Source: Calliphora vicina (taxonomy: Eukaryota; Arthropoda; Insecta; Diptera; Calliphoridae). From it: a DNA stretch of 64,000 nt. The stretch covers positions 63,883,533-63,947,532 of the forward strand of contig NC_088780.1 of the NCBI RefSeq assembly GCF_958450345.1, in the 5' to 3' direction. A program made the translations under genes and the position numbers. The notes beneath the pieces are model-generated. The model was not told the DNA's origin and did not search any database. It worked only from the letters and a program-made list of their open reading frames with translations. Below, one piece after another: positions 44,036-55,300 of the stretch (the first letter of the stretch is position 1; every line of letters begins with the position of its first letter).

Positions 44036-44216
44036 GCTGTAAAAAGATTCAATTCAGTGTATCAGTTACTGTAAGGAAAAAACGCTTCATAGCTCACTCT
44101 TAATATATTGAGTCGAGTTTACAACCCACCTTGACTACTAGATGCTACATATTGTGCGAGCTTTACATCAGCGTCAAGCACTTTCCGCAGCATCCGTGAT
44201 GATCCAAAAATGGCCT
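43958..44216 (-). other. Candidate spliced coding fragments of an unidentified gene
   Basis: On the minus strand an acceptor-like CGCCATTTCAG at about 44217 is followed by an open stretch reading AIFGSSRMLRKVLDADVKLA then QYVASSSQ, ending at CAAGGTGGGT, a good donor. The other two frames are closed. After an intron-sized gap, TTTTTACAG is followed by HAVKFFAITEQKLLQQLQQ and KIVSFQLNES with a stop near 43958. The composition looks protein-like and heptad-rich. The splice phase does not join cleanly in my reading (one extra base), so these may be exons of different transcripts, a mutated gene or chance. Family not recognised. Confidence 0.35.
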
Positions 44217-44477
44217 GAAATGGCGAAAGCAGTATTTAGTAACCATTTCATCAAAAGCTTGGAAATAATTGTTGAAAGCATAACAGTATTTTTGCTATCT
44301 CTAACTTCTACTCCCCTGCTCTATTAAATTACTTATAAATAATTTAAAAATATACTTAGATGTATGTTCAAACTTAATTAAAAAAGAACGAATATTTAAA
44401 TAAATTGGAAAGATATAAAAATACTTATGCATAAATAAAAACAACTAACCAAATGTAATTTTTTACAACAAAAAATT

Positions 44478-45503
44478 TTAAGACGATGACTGGTCGCTTA
44501 AAAGCTGAAGTGGTGGTGTTCGACATGCTTGGTTCCAATTACTAGATGAACCGAATATACCAATGTTTGAGCACTCCCCTTCAACATCGATAAAATCGCT
44601 AGTCTCGCTTTTCTGTTTGGGTGTTTGAATGCAACCCAATGTAGAACTGGACATATAACACTGGTCACCATTAATATTTTGTATACCATTTTTGCTTTGT
44701 ATGAGTGCGGATTCTGGTAAAGTTAAGTTATCAATATGAAAACCGTTTTCACCCCATATGTCATCCCAAGATGTAGAGGTGCTGGGCAAACTGCTATCCG
44801 TGCCATTTTCCAAATCTGTGAAAAAGTCGGGAAAAGTACAAAAATCAAATGATGAGAAATCACGCATAGAATTATCTAAAGCAGCTACACTACCATCAGA
44901 AGGACTATCAAACTGTACTGATAGTACGTCAGCATCATTTATACTACTGCTAAGGCTCATCACACCTCTCATGCCGTTTTGGATATAGTCGTCATTATTA
45001 CTCGAAGTCGAGAAAGGAGACTTATTAGATTCAGATTCAGGATTACGTCGAAAATTTAGCGCATTCACGAGAGTCAATAATTCGGATCTATTGGCAAACA
45101 GCCCCTCGAAATATTTCTTTTCTTGCTCAAGACGCTGAGCAATTTTCTGCTGTCGCTTTAGGGCTTTCACTAAAGCATGATTAGCTGTCCGCGCGTCTTG
45201 TAATTCTTTCTCGATCGTTTCCAAGTAAACTTTTTTCTTCCGTCTATTTTCTCTTGCCAACAAAGCATTACGATTGTAGACGTTTGGATCGGGCCTTCTT
45301 GTCGGTAATCTTTTTTCTCCATTTCTCTTTTTTGAGGTTATGGAATTTGAACATTTTATTTCCAAAATGTGATTGTTCGCAACTTCATTATCGTGCTTTC
45401 TCAAATTCCATACCGATAATGATTCATTGTCCGACTCATTACCACTAGAGCTGCTCATTAAGTAATCTTCATTTTGTTGCAGCAACTTTTTTATGTCCTC
45501 CAT
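44478..45503 (-). CDS. CREBZF: bZIP transcription factor, CREBZF/Zhangfei type
   Basis: An uninterrupted 341-codon frame from ATG 45503 to the stop at 44478. Residues 77-91 (NRNALLARENRRKKK) are a basic region close to the CREBZF/Zhangfei one, which has the same N-x-N-A...N-R-x-KKK spacing. A coiled coil follows (residues 92-135), with L94, L101 and L111, then YFEGLFANRSELLTLV, which parallels the end of the CREBZF zipper. The rest is S/T/N-rich with an acidic, aromatic stretch around residues 215-250 (FDFCTFPDFFTDLEN), a plausible activation domain. Human CREBZF is of similar length but has its bZIP nearer the C terminus. The protein probably acts in the nucleus as a dimer, possibly with other bZIP partners. 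A TATA-like box lies about 100 bp upstream. Family call firm; orthology not proven. Confidence 0.85.
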   Translation of the reverse strand: MEDIKKLLQQNEDYLMSSSSGNESDNESLSVWNLRKHDNEVANNHILEIKCSNSITSKKRNGEKRLPTRRPDPNVYNRNALLARENRRKKKVYLETIEKELQDARTANHALVKALKRQQKIAQRLEQEKKYFEGLFANRSELLTLVNALNFRRNPESESNKSPFSTSSNNDDYIQNGMRGVMSLSSSINDADVLSVQFDSPSDGSVAALDNSMRDFSSFDFCTFPDFFTDLENGTDSSLPSTSTSWDDIWGENGFHIDNLTLPESALIQSKNGIQNINGDQCYMSSSTLGCIQTPKQKSETSDFIDVEGECSNIGIFGSSSNWNQACRTPPLQLLSDQSSS

Positions 45504-45598
45504 TTTTATATTAATTTCGTAATGTTGCGTTTTTTTTTAAAGCAATAAATAATAAAACTATTATTTTGATCACCTTTCAACAATGTTTATGTACTTTA

Positions 45599-45610
45599 CC
45601 TTTTATATAG
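45599..45610 (-). promoter_or_regulatory. TATA-like box upstream of the bZIP gene
   Basis: On the minus strand CTATATAAAAGG lies about 100 bp before the ATG, the right place for a core promoter with a short leader of about 65-70 bases. Confidence 0.5.
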
Positions 45611-45860
45611 TTAATTTCTTTATATTTAAAAATATGCTAAATATTGTATACAAAATTAGTCGACAACAAAGTAGCTCCACTTTTTATTGTAAACGTTTAA
45701 TCAAATAACAAATCGTTACTCGCAAAAAACATGGCTACTTGATAAAAAAAACTAAAAAGTAACTGGTAATCAATTTACACATGACAATGATGCTAGAAAA
45801 TTTTTAATTTTAAAACTCCAATGAAAAAAGTTGAAATAAACTTTTTTTAGTCACATTATT
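45611..45860. other. Upstream region of the bZIP gene
   Basis: AT-rich, no further ORF. Probably regulatory sequence, but no specific site is recognisable. Confidence 0.35.
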
Positions 45861-45863
45861 TTA

Positions 45864-46045
45864 TACTGTGTCTGCAACTGATATGAAATGCTTAACATAA
45901 ACATTTGTGTGTATTTATGAAATAAATGTATTGTTAAAAACACATGTTTTAACAACAATGTTAAAACATGAGAACAACGCTAACATTTTCTATCTATACC
46001 TAACACTAACATCATGTTAATGTCATGTCAGTTGTAGACACAGTG
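45864..46045. mobile_element. 182-bp mariner-type MITE upstream of the bZIP gene
   Basis: Left end TACTGTGTCTGCAACTGATA and right end GTCAGTTGTAGACACAGTG are inverted, with TA on both sides. The centre holds a further palindrome, ACATGTTTTAACAACAATGT then TAAAACATG. Confidence 0.65.
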
Positions 46046-46390
46046 TAACGCTATTTTACTACTTACCAAGACATTTCAATAATTCAATTTAAAAACTGAA
46101 TAGGGAAATTAATTCCATAAATTTTTAATGTTATCAATGAAAACCTAAAAAATCAATTAAGTACTGTAACGTGCAGTTACAAAAGTCAATACATCTACAT
46201 AACATAATTAATACTAATACAATATGTATTAGTATATTATTGTCAATAATCCTAAACAGTTTATATGAATTCTAATTTGTTGTCAATAATTCCCAAACAG
46301 TATATGTGAATTCTAATATAAGACATCTAAGAAAACAGGAACAAGGGAGCGAGAATTGAAGTTCCGATCTACTTATACTTTGCGCCCGGG
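46046..46390. other. Left flank of the satellite, no gene seen
   Basis: Contains a palindrome ACTAATACAATATGTATTAGT (about 46211-46231) and two imperfect copies of TGTCAATAAT(T/C)CC(T/A)AAACAGT about 57 bp apart. Confidence 0.4.
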
Positions 46391-46439
46391 TAACAAAGCA
46401 TAATTAGACGAGATCTAAATTCTTACTTCGTATTAATAC

Positions 46440-47370
46440 CGTAGTTAAAATCCGTAGTTAGCCGACTGAGAGCCGAAGCATTTATCTCGTCGGATTGTAC
46501 TCATTAGCTAGTCGTAGCCAATAAGTTGTAGTTAGCCGATGAGAGCTGAAGAATTTATCTCCTCGGATTGCATCCATAAGCTGTATTTACGAATAATTAG
46601 TCATTAGCCGACCAAGAGCCGAAGCATTCATCTCGTCGGATTATACTCATTAGCTAGTCATAGCCAATAAGTTGTATTTAGCCGATGAGAGCTGAAGAAT
46701 TTATCTCCTCGGATTGCTTCCATAAGCTGTATTTACGAATAATTAGTCATTAGCCGACCGAGAGCCGAAGCATTTATCTCGTCGGATTATACTCATTAGC
46801 TAGTCATAGCCAATAAGTTGTAGTTAGCCCATGAGAGCTGAAGAATTTATCTCCTCGGATTGCATCTATAAGCTGTATTTACGAATAATTAGTCATTAGC
46901 CGACCGAGAGCCGAAGCATTTATCTCGTCGGATTATACTCATTAGCTAGTCATAGCCAATAAGTTGTATTTAGCCGATGAGAGCTGAAGAATTTATCTCC
47001 TCGGATTGCATCCATAAGCTGTATTTACGAATAATTAGTCATTAGCCGACCGAGAGCCGAAGCATTTATCTCGTCGGATTATACTCATTAGCTAGTCATA
47101 GCCAATAAGTTGTATTTAGCCGATGAGAGCTGAAGAATTTATCTCCTCGGATTGCATCCATAAGCTGTATTTACAAATAATTAGCCGACCGAGAGCCGAA
47201 GCATTTATCTCGCCGGATTGTACTCATTAACTAGTATAGTCAATAAGTTGTAGTTAGCCGACGAGAACTGAAGAATTTGTCTCCACGGATTGCATACATA
47301 GACAGTATTCACAAATAATTAGTCATTATCCGACTGAGAGCCGAAGTATTTATCTCGTCGGATTCTCTAT
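46440..47370 (+). repeat. 146-bp dimeric tandem satellite, about 6.5 units
   Basis: TAGCCGAC starts at 46459, 46605, 46751, 46897, 47043, 47182 and (as TATCCGAC) 47327: spacing 146, 146, 146, 146, 139, 145. Each unit is two related halves of about 73 bp: one reads GCCGACCGAGAGCCGAAGCA then CTCGTCGGATTATACTC, the other GCCGATGAGAGCTGAAGAA then CTCCTCGGATTGCATCC. The second half starts 74 bp after the first (46533). Middle units are nearly identical; outer units diverge more. Confidence 0.95.
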
Positions 47371-48230
47371 TAGAAGTTTCACCCATTAACAAACATATTC
47401 CAAAGATCCAAGACAGCTCTGTGGTAAACATTTCAAAGGAAGCAGACCTTTGAAGAACCTGGACAGACTAAGCATACCCCGGCTGGAAACAAAAAGTGCA
47501 TCACAGAACTAGTTTTTGTTTGTTGTAAATATAACCATTGTCTATTGTTTTACATTCCAATCATGATGTAATAAGTAAGGTGAGAGCGTTTCGCAACAAA
47601 CACAATAGTTCTTGTTGACAAGTACATAGGTTTTGTCAAAATTGAATTTGTCAGATAAAAATAAACAAATTTTATTTTGGCATCTTTTAGATTTTTTAAT
47701 GGGATGTATATTTTTTAAGTTCAATTTTATTGATACTCACCTGATTATTTTTTATCTTTTATTTATTATTTTTATTAACGTTGAGTTTAGCAAAATTTTG
47801 CTTCAAAATGTTGCTTTTCAGAATTAAAGAGATTTTAATTTTTGTTAGAATTTTTAAATTTATTATTTTTTATGTTCAATATGTTGACAATACCGTTATC
47901 AATGTAAACACGAAGCTTTTGTTATTTTTGCATATTAACTAAAAAACGGCCGTTAAATTTAAATTATATTTGTTTAGTGCGTTATCCAAATTTCATTATA
48001 TGAAATCGTTTTATTAACATTTTCATTAATGTTTTTTGATTTAAAAATTATTTTCTTTGAAAATAAAATTTATTAATTTTTCAAAATTCATTTTGACAAA
48101 ACTTTCAAAATAGATAAATAAAAATCAGCTGTGTTGTTGATTTCACCTTGCTTAGGGCATCCTGATTCCAATTGTATGAAAAGTCGAAGAAAGTATACTT
48201 TTCATAATTAGAGATTATCGGAAAATTGAC
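47371..48230. other. AT-rich region, no gene seen
   Basis: Short frames up to 64 codons on both strands show no domain. The first 150 bp may be right-flank sequence of the satellite-bearing unit. Confidence 0.35.
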
Positions 48231-48239
48231 TATCCAATC

Positions 48240-48622
48240 TAATATATGAAAATCTCGTGTCACAATGTTTGTGTTTGAACTCCTCCGAAACGACTAATCC
48301 GATTTTTATAAAATTTTGTATGTATATTTGGGAGCTATGAGAATAGGTCGTAAAGTATATTTTTTTGCATTTTTTTATTTGGCATTAAAAAATAACTATA
48401 ATCTCAAACGACCCTCACCCTCCCATTTATTAGCAGACATTTTAGTATTTTGTATGAGTAATATACAAATATCAATATTTATCTATTTTTATTAAATTTT
48501 TTTATATATTTTTGGTACGTAGGTGGAAAATACATATACACTTAGTTATTATTTAACAACTAAATAAATATTCAATAGAAATAATCTATGTGGCAGAACT
48601 ACGTTTGCCGGGTCAGTTAGTA
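48240..48622 (+). mobile_element. Helitron-like non-autonomous element
   Basis: Begins TAATATATGAAAATCTCGTG, then ACTCCTCCGAAACGACTAAT and ATTTTGTATGTATATTTGGG, and ends GGCAGAACTACGTTTGCCGG followed by GTCAGTTAGT. This start and end are those of widespread insect Helitron-like elements as I recall them; CTAG/TTAGT at the 3' end follows the expected terminal hairpin. No rep/helicase coding. Confidence 0.6.
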
Positions 48623-48951
48623 ATGTATAAATGTCGAAAAGTAGTATTTTATCTCAACTATAGAGCAATAACGTCTAGAATCTAGATCTATTAATTATAT
48701 ATCAAAGCACAATAACAACTCGAATTTTATTAGCAATATGGGAAATATGTATGTTATAACTTATAACAATCCATACTAATAAGAGCAACAATTGATATTT
48801 CAGCTATAGCAAGACAAACATTTTCATTTGTTATGTCATATCGTAGCAATAACAATGACTTACATATATTATTCAAATTTGACATTTATCACGTGTAGAG
48901 ATTCAAAATAAAAATTTCTCGTCTAAACGAGGCTAATACTTGATATAAAGT
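48623..48951. other. No gene seen
   Basis: AT-rich spacer between the Helitron-like element and the next MITE. Confidence 0.35.
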
Positions 48952-49357
48952 GTGTTCGCGTACTTTCCAGTAAAAATTAACCAGTAACTTTTATTTAGAG
49001 CGTAAAAAACATTTACTCTCAATTTAAAAAAATATCCAAAAAGTACTCGAACAATAATTTGTAAAAATAAGTTGTATTTTATTATAAATCAATTTAAAAC
49101 GTTTGTTTTGTGTTATTTTACTTTTTTTTTGCAAGACTTGTAAATTGTGTTAATTTTCATCTTTTTTGTTTTGTTTACATTTGCAACAATTTGTTTTAAA
49201 CATATTGTTCATGTTGATATTTTCTCTATCTACGAACTGTCACTTTTAAGACTCTCTTGCTCTCTCGTTACAAGTTTTTAAAAGTAAACGAACGGAATCC
49301 CGTAACTTCCAGTGATAATTTGTACAAATTATTACAAATTATCAAGTACGCGAACAC
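48952..49357. mobile_element. 406-bp MITE, GTGTTCGCGTACTT termini
   Basis: Left GTGTTCGCGTACTTTCCAGT and right AATTATCAAGTACGCGAACAC are inverted. Internal motifs CTCTCTCGTTACAAG and AAAGTAAACGAACGGAA match those in the split MITE at 2500-6245, so they are one family. The flanking duplication is unclear. Confidence 0.75.
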
Positions 49358-49760
49358 AACTATTTACTCACTGTTTTGCATGCAAAAGTTATGTAAACAA
49401 TTATGTCAACAACAGAATTGCGAGTAAAATATGCGTAAACTAGTACTTTTTGCTCAATATTTGGTCAGATAAAACTCGTATAACTTTGTTATTTTTCATT
49501 CGAAATTATTGTTTTATACCTTGTTAGAAAGATAATTCTAATAATTAGGTTTATTGCAAATGTTTAAAAAACAGTATTTAAATAGGTAATTTTTCTAAAA
49601 TTTAGTTTTAGCTACTAATGAACAAAATAAGGCCCATCCAAAGCAAATCTATTTTTTAAGGGCATGTCTAGTGTACTCATTAGCCCAGCTGATCATCAAC
49701 TATTTGATCCAAACCCAGCGGTTAAGCAAGTAGTCGATGTATCCCTTAAAGACAGTAATT
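49358..49760. other. No gene seen
   Basis: AT-rich; the 72-codon frame at 49664 runs into the following tandem repeat and is not a gene. Confidence 0.35.
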
Positions 49761-50305
49761 GTCACAAATGTCTTATCACTTGGCTGACTCCAATTTATAT
49801 ATTTTGGTCATTTGACACGTGTGTGCACTTTGTAGTGCAGAGAGAAGACAATTGGATACTTTATACATCCCAAGTAATCTAGCGTGAAGACAATTGTCAC
49901 TTAAGTGTCTCTAAGTAATCTAGAGGGTAGTCACTTCAATCGTTTTCTGAGTAATTCGTACGAACTGTTTTTTTTTACAAATTGTGTTAATATAATTCCC
50001 ATACAGTTTATTTGTATTTTTGCTTATTTGTATTGTCACAGATGTCTTATCACTTGGCTGACTCCATTTTATATATTTTGGTCATTTGACACGTGTGTGC
50101 ACTTTGTAGTGCAGAGAGAAGACAATTGGTTACTTTATGCATCCCAAGTAATCTAGCGTGAAGACAATTAACATTTAAGTGTCTCCAAGTAATCTAGAAT
50201 GTAGTCACTTTAAACGTTTTGTGAGTAATTCGTACAAACTGTTATTTTACAAATTGTGTTGATATAATTCTCATACAGTTTATTTATTTTTTTGCTTAAG
50301 TATAC
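49761..50305 (+). repeat. Two tandem copies of a 274-bp unit
   Basis: GTCACA(A/G)ATGTCTTATCACTTGG starts at 49761 and 50035. Both units contain TTTGTAGTGCAGAGAGAAGA and CATCCCAAGTAATCTAGCGT. They differ at scattered positions. Confidence 0.85.
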
Positions 50306-50595
50306 TGATATCCCATGTACCATAGCATGAAGTCAATAGTGACTTCAGTGGCTCTTACTTGGGGGTTACACGATCAAGTTTTGCCTTTCAAGTTTTAATA
50401 CACTCACTTTTTCACTAATACACTCACACTTTTAAGTTGGTGTTTCATTTTTCAATCAAGAAAACAGCTGATTACATTTTTTTGCACAATTTGTAATAAA
50501 ATTGTTTTCAAGTTGCGTGCAGAATACGTCACAGCTTTCAATGTTTATAAATTTTGACAAACAGTATATGTAAAAGAGGGTTAGTAACATATGGT
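50306..50595. other. No gene seen
   Basis: Unassigned AT-rich sequence with two short direct repeats of ACACTCAC. Confidence 0.3.
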
Positions 50596-50818
50596 CACAA
50601 AGTATACAGAGGCGTCAAATTTGACAGTTCAAAACTCTAAAATCAGCTTTTTTTGAAATTGTTTCGATAGAAAGAGAAAACAAGTTTGCGGTTTAATACA
50701 GATTGTGCGTTAAAACAAAAAACTATATAAATAAGCACAAAACCAAACCAGTTGAAATTGTTTCGAGCGAAAGAGACAAATATATTTTTTTTGCCGTGTC
50801 GCCTCTGTATACTTTGTG
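50596..50818. mobile_element. MITE, CACAAAGTATACAG family, copy 2 (223 bp)
   Basis: Ends CACAAAGTATACAGAGGCGTC and GCCTCTGTATACTTTGTG are inverted and nearly perfect. A clean duplication was not found. It is a shorter derivative of the 513-bp form. Confidence 0.8.
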
Positions 50819-51510
50819 ATATGTTGAATACACTTCAAACTTTTTTTTTTGTACTGCACTTTATTTTACCCACCAGAAGCGTTGACTAATTTCGATCTGC
50901 TATCCGATAGTCAGATTGTTATCTAAAGGTGTTAAAATAACTAGTCAAGTAGCTGATCAAGTAACCAGTTACAAAGCTAGCAAGGTAACTGACGCTATGT
51001 AACCAGAATGTGAACCCAATGCGTTCCTACTTTGGACCAGCTATTAGACAGTCCCATTGTAATCAAAACGAGACAATTGACCCCCTTCCTAGGGCATGCC
51101 CGTGTTAAAATGACTAGTCACGTGGCTATTGATGTAACTAGCTCCCACCCTAAATGATGGGTAAAATCACTAGTTCGGTGCTGTCTCTTAGAACTGCTGG
51201 GGTACACCTTATATGAATTCGCCTTGCTCAATAAATTTCAAAGCATAGAGAGTAGACATAGAGCGGAAACTTTCCTGTCAAAGACCTAACTCATTTGTCA
51301 AAAACCTAAGTGGTGAGAATGTATTAGTAAAAAAAACTATGTGAAAACAAAAACAACACTCGTATGTGTGATTATTTTGAGTAATTTTTTTGTTTGAGTT
51401 TTTTTCTAGTTTCCGCACCATATTTCAAAGCGTATTAATATCCCTACAAGAACAGTTACAGTCATTTGATGCATCATCTGATGGGTATATACATCAGAAG
51501 TCCGCATCAT
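50819..51510. other. No gene seen; end fragment of the 296-bp MITE family
   Basis: ACACCTTATATGAATTCGCCTTG at 51207-51226 matches one terminus of the family at 62281-62576 with no partner. ACTAGTCA-GT-GCTGAT motifs recur around 50940 and 51110. No ORF. Confidence 0.4.
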
Positions 51511-52262
51511 TATACCCTGCACCACCATAATGGGGAGGGTATTATGCGTTTGTGCAGATGTTTGTAACGCCCAAAAATATTAGTATACCACCCACCTTAA
51601 AGTATACCGATCGACTTAGAATCACTTTCTGAGTCGATTAAACGATGTCCGTCCGTCCATCCGTCTGGTCGGCTGGCTGGCTGTCCATGTAAACCTTGTG
51701 CGCGGAGTACAGGTCGCAATTTTGAAGATATTTCGATCAAATTTGGTACATATTATTTTTTCGGCCCAAGGACCAAGCCTACTGAAACTGGCTGAAATCG
51801 GTCCATTATTTCACCTAGCCCCCATACAAATGTCCTTCCGAAATTGAACGTTATCGGTCATAAATGTTTAATTTATAAATGTATCTCCACAACTTGCGCT
51901 CCAAATAAGTTTTATATATACAAAATTCATGTCACCAAATTTTGTTACGATCGGTCCATAATTAGTCATAGCTCCCATATAGACCGGCTTCCGAAAATCA
52001 CTTTAACGTGCATAAATCGCTTAAAAACGTTGGTATACTCACAAAATTCAACATAGTAAACTTTCATATAGACATAAATCACACGACCTAATTTCATGGT
52101 GATCGGTCCATAATTGGTCATAGCCCCCATATAAGGCCCACTTCCGAAAATCACTCAAAAATATAAATTATTGAAATTTTAAAAGAAAAATGTTTTTACT
52201 CTTTTACTTAGTGTAGGGTATTATATGGTCGGGCTTGACCGACTATACTTTGTTACTTGTTT
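51511..52262 (+). mobile_element. Mini-me-like repeat, copy 2
   Basis: Starts TTATACCCTGCACCACCATA and ends GGTCGGGCTTGACCGACTAT then CTTGTTTT. It matches 17608-18296 closely and keeps the GTCCGTCCATCCGTCTGG run that copy 1 has lost. Confidence 0.6.
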
Positions 52263-52673
52263 TATTAAGGGCGTTGTGAAAAAAATTATGTCAACATTCG
52301 TGTACGTGTGAATCTTTTTCTCTTTCCAACTTGTGCCGTGTTATGCATGTGTTGGTAAATAAATTGCTAGGGTGTTACCACGTGTCTATACTTGACAGAT
52401 ATTCATCATAACAATAAATGACATTTGTTGTCAAGACAAAGTTGTTTAAGCAAAAGCATTAACAATTTTATCATAACGAAGCAATAATGCTAATAAATGG
52501 GACTATACCTGATAATTTTTTATCTAGACCAGTCATGCCCAAGCCCTATATTCTTGGTACCAAAGTAAATTAATAAAGTAGCGACAGTACTACAACAAAT
52601 ACAACATTTACAAAAACCACAAGCAATTTTGTTTTTGGTTTAAGGTCTGAGCTGTCAAAGTTGCCTGTTGTTG
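52263..52673. other. Left flank of the 412-like element, no gene seen
   Basis: GGTCTGAGCTGTCAAAG near 52645 is partly inverse to TTGACAGTTCAGACC at about 58650, across the 412-like element, so that element may have landed inside a foldback repeat. Confidence 0.4.
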
Positions 52674-52677
52674 TTTT

Positions 52678-53002
52678 TATAAGAGAAGAAAATCAAAAGT
52701 TGTTTTATTTTTATACCACTTTGCTCGAGCTAAATTACAGCTCAGAGTTGGTAATGCAAAGTGTGTGCATTTATTAAAATTTTATTGATTATATACTAAA
52801 TTAATGCTTACATTGCATTTTAACCTAAAGTGGAGAATGTAGCAGTTGGACAGAACATTGAACGCAAGAATCACATAAAAATTAAGTAACGATTAGTACA
52901 ACACACAAAGTGTTTACTGTTTTGTCGTTTCTGTAATATGATATTAATTCTTTTTGCATTTCAATATTCTGTCGGTATAGTTGACATATGGTTTATGCTA
53001 CA
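52678..53002 (-). repeat. 412-like element, 3' LTR
   Basis: 325 bp, identical by eye to 58278-58602. Confidence 0.92.
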
Positions 53003-53162
53003 CCTCCCTTTTACGGAAGAATGTTCATACAGTTTTTAAGTGTATGGACATTCTTTAACAAATGATTACAATAACCTTAATATTAAATTTTATTACAAAA
53101 TATATATCTTATAAGTAATTTAAAATATGTCTACGTAGACTTTATAATGGAAAATTTTAATT

Positions 53163-54720
53163 CTATTCATTGTTAAAAATCTTAAGTCTATTCTTATGAA
53201 CTATTTGCTCTTTGTTATTTTTCTTATCTATTATTGTTACATTATTTCTTAAATCTATATTTTTAATTTCAAAAGGTCCTTTATATTGTGGATCTAATTT
53301 ATGACCTGCTTCATTTTTAACTAAAACTAAATCTCCTATTTTAAATGTATAATCTAACAATGTCTTATCATAATTTAATTTCTGTTTTAACTTATACCTA
53401 TCAATTAGTTCTCGGGCCCTCTTATGTGCCACTTCTAATCTATATCTAACTTCCTTAGCATAATCTTCTACATTATATACAGGAGCTATTGATTGAACCT
53501 CATTAAATTGTTGAAACCCAGTAGGAAGCTTACCAAAAACTAACTCATAAGGACAGTAGTCATGTACCGTAGATGGCGTAGTATTAAAACAATAAGTGAA
53601 ATACTTGAGCCATTCATCCCAATCGCTTTTGTCAACGGATATGTATGATCTTACATATTCGTTGAAGGTTCTATGACTTCTTTCCACAGTTCCTAGTGTC
53701 TGATGATGATAAGCAGTCGATGTAATATTCTCTATTTTTAAAAGGTTACACAATTCATTAAGTACTGAGTTTTTGTACTCTGTACCCATGTCCGTAATGA
53801 ACGTCTTCATCGGACCATAAGTAAGAATAAAATGTTCAAATATAGCTTTCGCAACTGATTTTGCGCTTTTATCTTGTATGGGTACCGTTACAAGATATTT
53901 TGTCATGTCACATATTATTGTGACAGCATAAGAATTTCCATTATAAGATTTTGGTAGTGGACCTATAGTATCCACTATTACCGTATCAAATGGTTTAGTC
54001 GGTGTGTTTGTCAAAGTCAATGGCATTTTTGTGTGTTTTGTAATTTTAGCCGACTGGCATTTTTGACACATTTTAACATATTTCGTAATATCACGAGTCA
54101 TATTCTTCCAGAAATAATATCTTTTTATTTTATTAAGAGTTCTTGAAACACCAGAATGTCCTCCTTCTGCTGGATCATCGTGGTATCGTTTCATTATCTC
54201 TGTTATTAATTTGGCACTTGTTACGTGGATCACCTCATTAAGTAGCGCTACTTTTAATAATTTTAATAATTTATTGCCCATTTCTTTAAATTCATTAATA
54301 GAGATAAATTCGAAAATTTTCTCACTAGGTGTCACTTGTAATTTATTAATGTTTAGTTTACCGGCCACTTCTTCGAGCCTTGGGAAAAATTGCCCTAAGT
54401 CAAATTTCCCATTAATAAACAATTCATTCATTTGCATACATGCTAATGTAGATTTGCCACGTTTAATATAAAATTTTTGTGGGGTAATCTTTAGCTTACA
54501 AAATTTTCTGACGTCAGAATTCATAATTGGTACAAATATATTGGGCTTCTCATTTTCATTTTCTAAATGCCGTTTGTTTATTGTAACTGGAGACTTTTTA
54601 AGTGACTCTTTTGCCATTGATCGTGTGTTTATTTTGTATATATTGTTATTTTCATTGTTTATTTTTTTCAAGTCATTTATGGATATACGTGATAATGCAT
54701 CAGCAACATAATTATCTTTT
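53163..54720 (-). CDS. 412-like integrase, fused to the RNase H end
   Basis: The minus-strand frame starts just inside the end of RNase H (DNYVADALSRISINDL, about 54720-54670) and runs through a 502-codon ORF from 54671 to 53163. It holds the HHCC finger (HDDPAEGGHSGVSRTL...CQKCQ), the catalytic core (VDTIGPLPKSYNG, ITDMGTEYKN, HHQTLGTVERSHR with the third acidic residue) and the C-terminal DNA-binding tail (VLVKNEAGHKLDPQYKGPFE). All three catalytic acids are present. It closely follows the 412/mdg1 integrase pattern. It has no start of its own in an intact element, being cut from a polyprotein. Confidence 0.85.
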
Positions 54721-55300
54721 CATTGGTATTTAAAATCCTAATAAAGGCTTTGTCAGATTTAACCAACGTGTTAGCTTTAAAAACACCTTCTTGGGGCTCC
54801 TGATTTGGAACAATTTATTTCTTGTTCAGCATGAGTGAATCTTACTTGACGAATCACCTTTGCTCTGGCAGACAACGTAATATCGCCGTAAGCACTTATA
54901 ATTGGTACTTCTATCTGCTGTGGAAAATTTTCAGGTCTTAAAATAAAACAATCCTGGTCTTGGCTGAATTCAAGAACGCAGTTATATTTTTTAATGAAAT
55001 CCATTTCTATAATATCGTCGCATGGTATGGTGAATTCATCTCTCACAACTTGAAAGTTATGAGGTATTAAAAACTACTTGTATCTTAGATGAAAAAAAAC
55101 ATCGTACCAGAGATCTAATTTTGCCTTCACCTATTCCACTTAATTTTATTATATATTTAGTATTTAATTTTCTAAAGTCATATTGGTATTGTCTGCACTA
55201 GCAATGTTAATAATTCTTTAGTTTGATTAATCTGTAGTCTTATGAAAATGCTAAAGTTGAGGTTAAGATTGTACACTATTCTGATCCTAGGGAGCGTTCG
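54721..55300 (-). pseudogene. 412-like protease region, joined to the RNase H end by a deletion
   Basis: The frame at 55046-54777 reads IPCDDIIEMDFIKKYNC and FSQDQDCFILRPENF, the region after the active site in 412-type proteases. It leads into EGVFKANTLVKSDKAFIRIL, then directly into the end of RNase H near 54720. The whole RT and most of RNase H (roughly 2 kb in family members) are absent. The protease active-site segment upstream is in a broken frame. Confidence 0.7.

Noticed and set aside
46390..47390. CRISPR-like array
   Set aside because: Units are 146 bp without unique spacers, in a eukaryotic sequence; this is a satellite.
50819..51200. Possible gene around ACTAGTCA motifs
   Set aside because: Short repeated motifs but no open frame or splice pattern.
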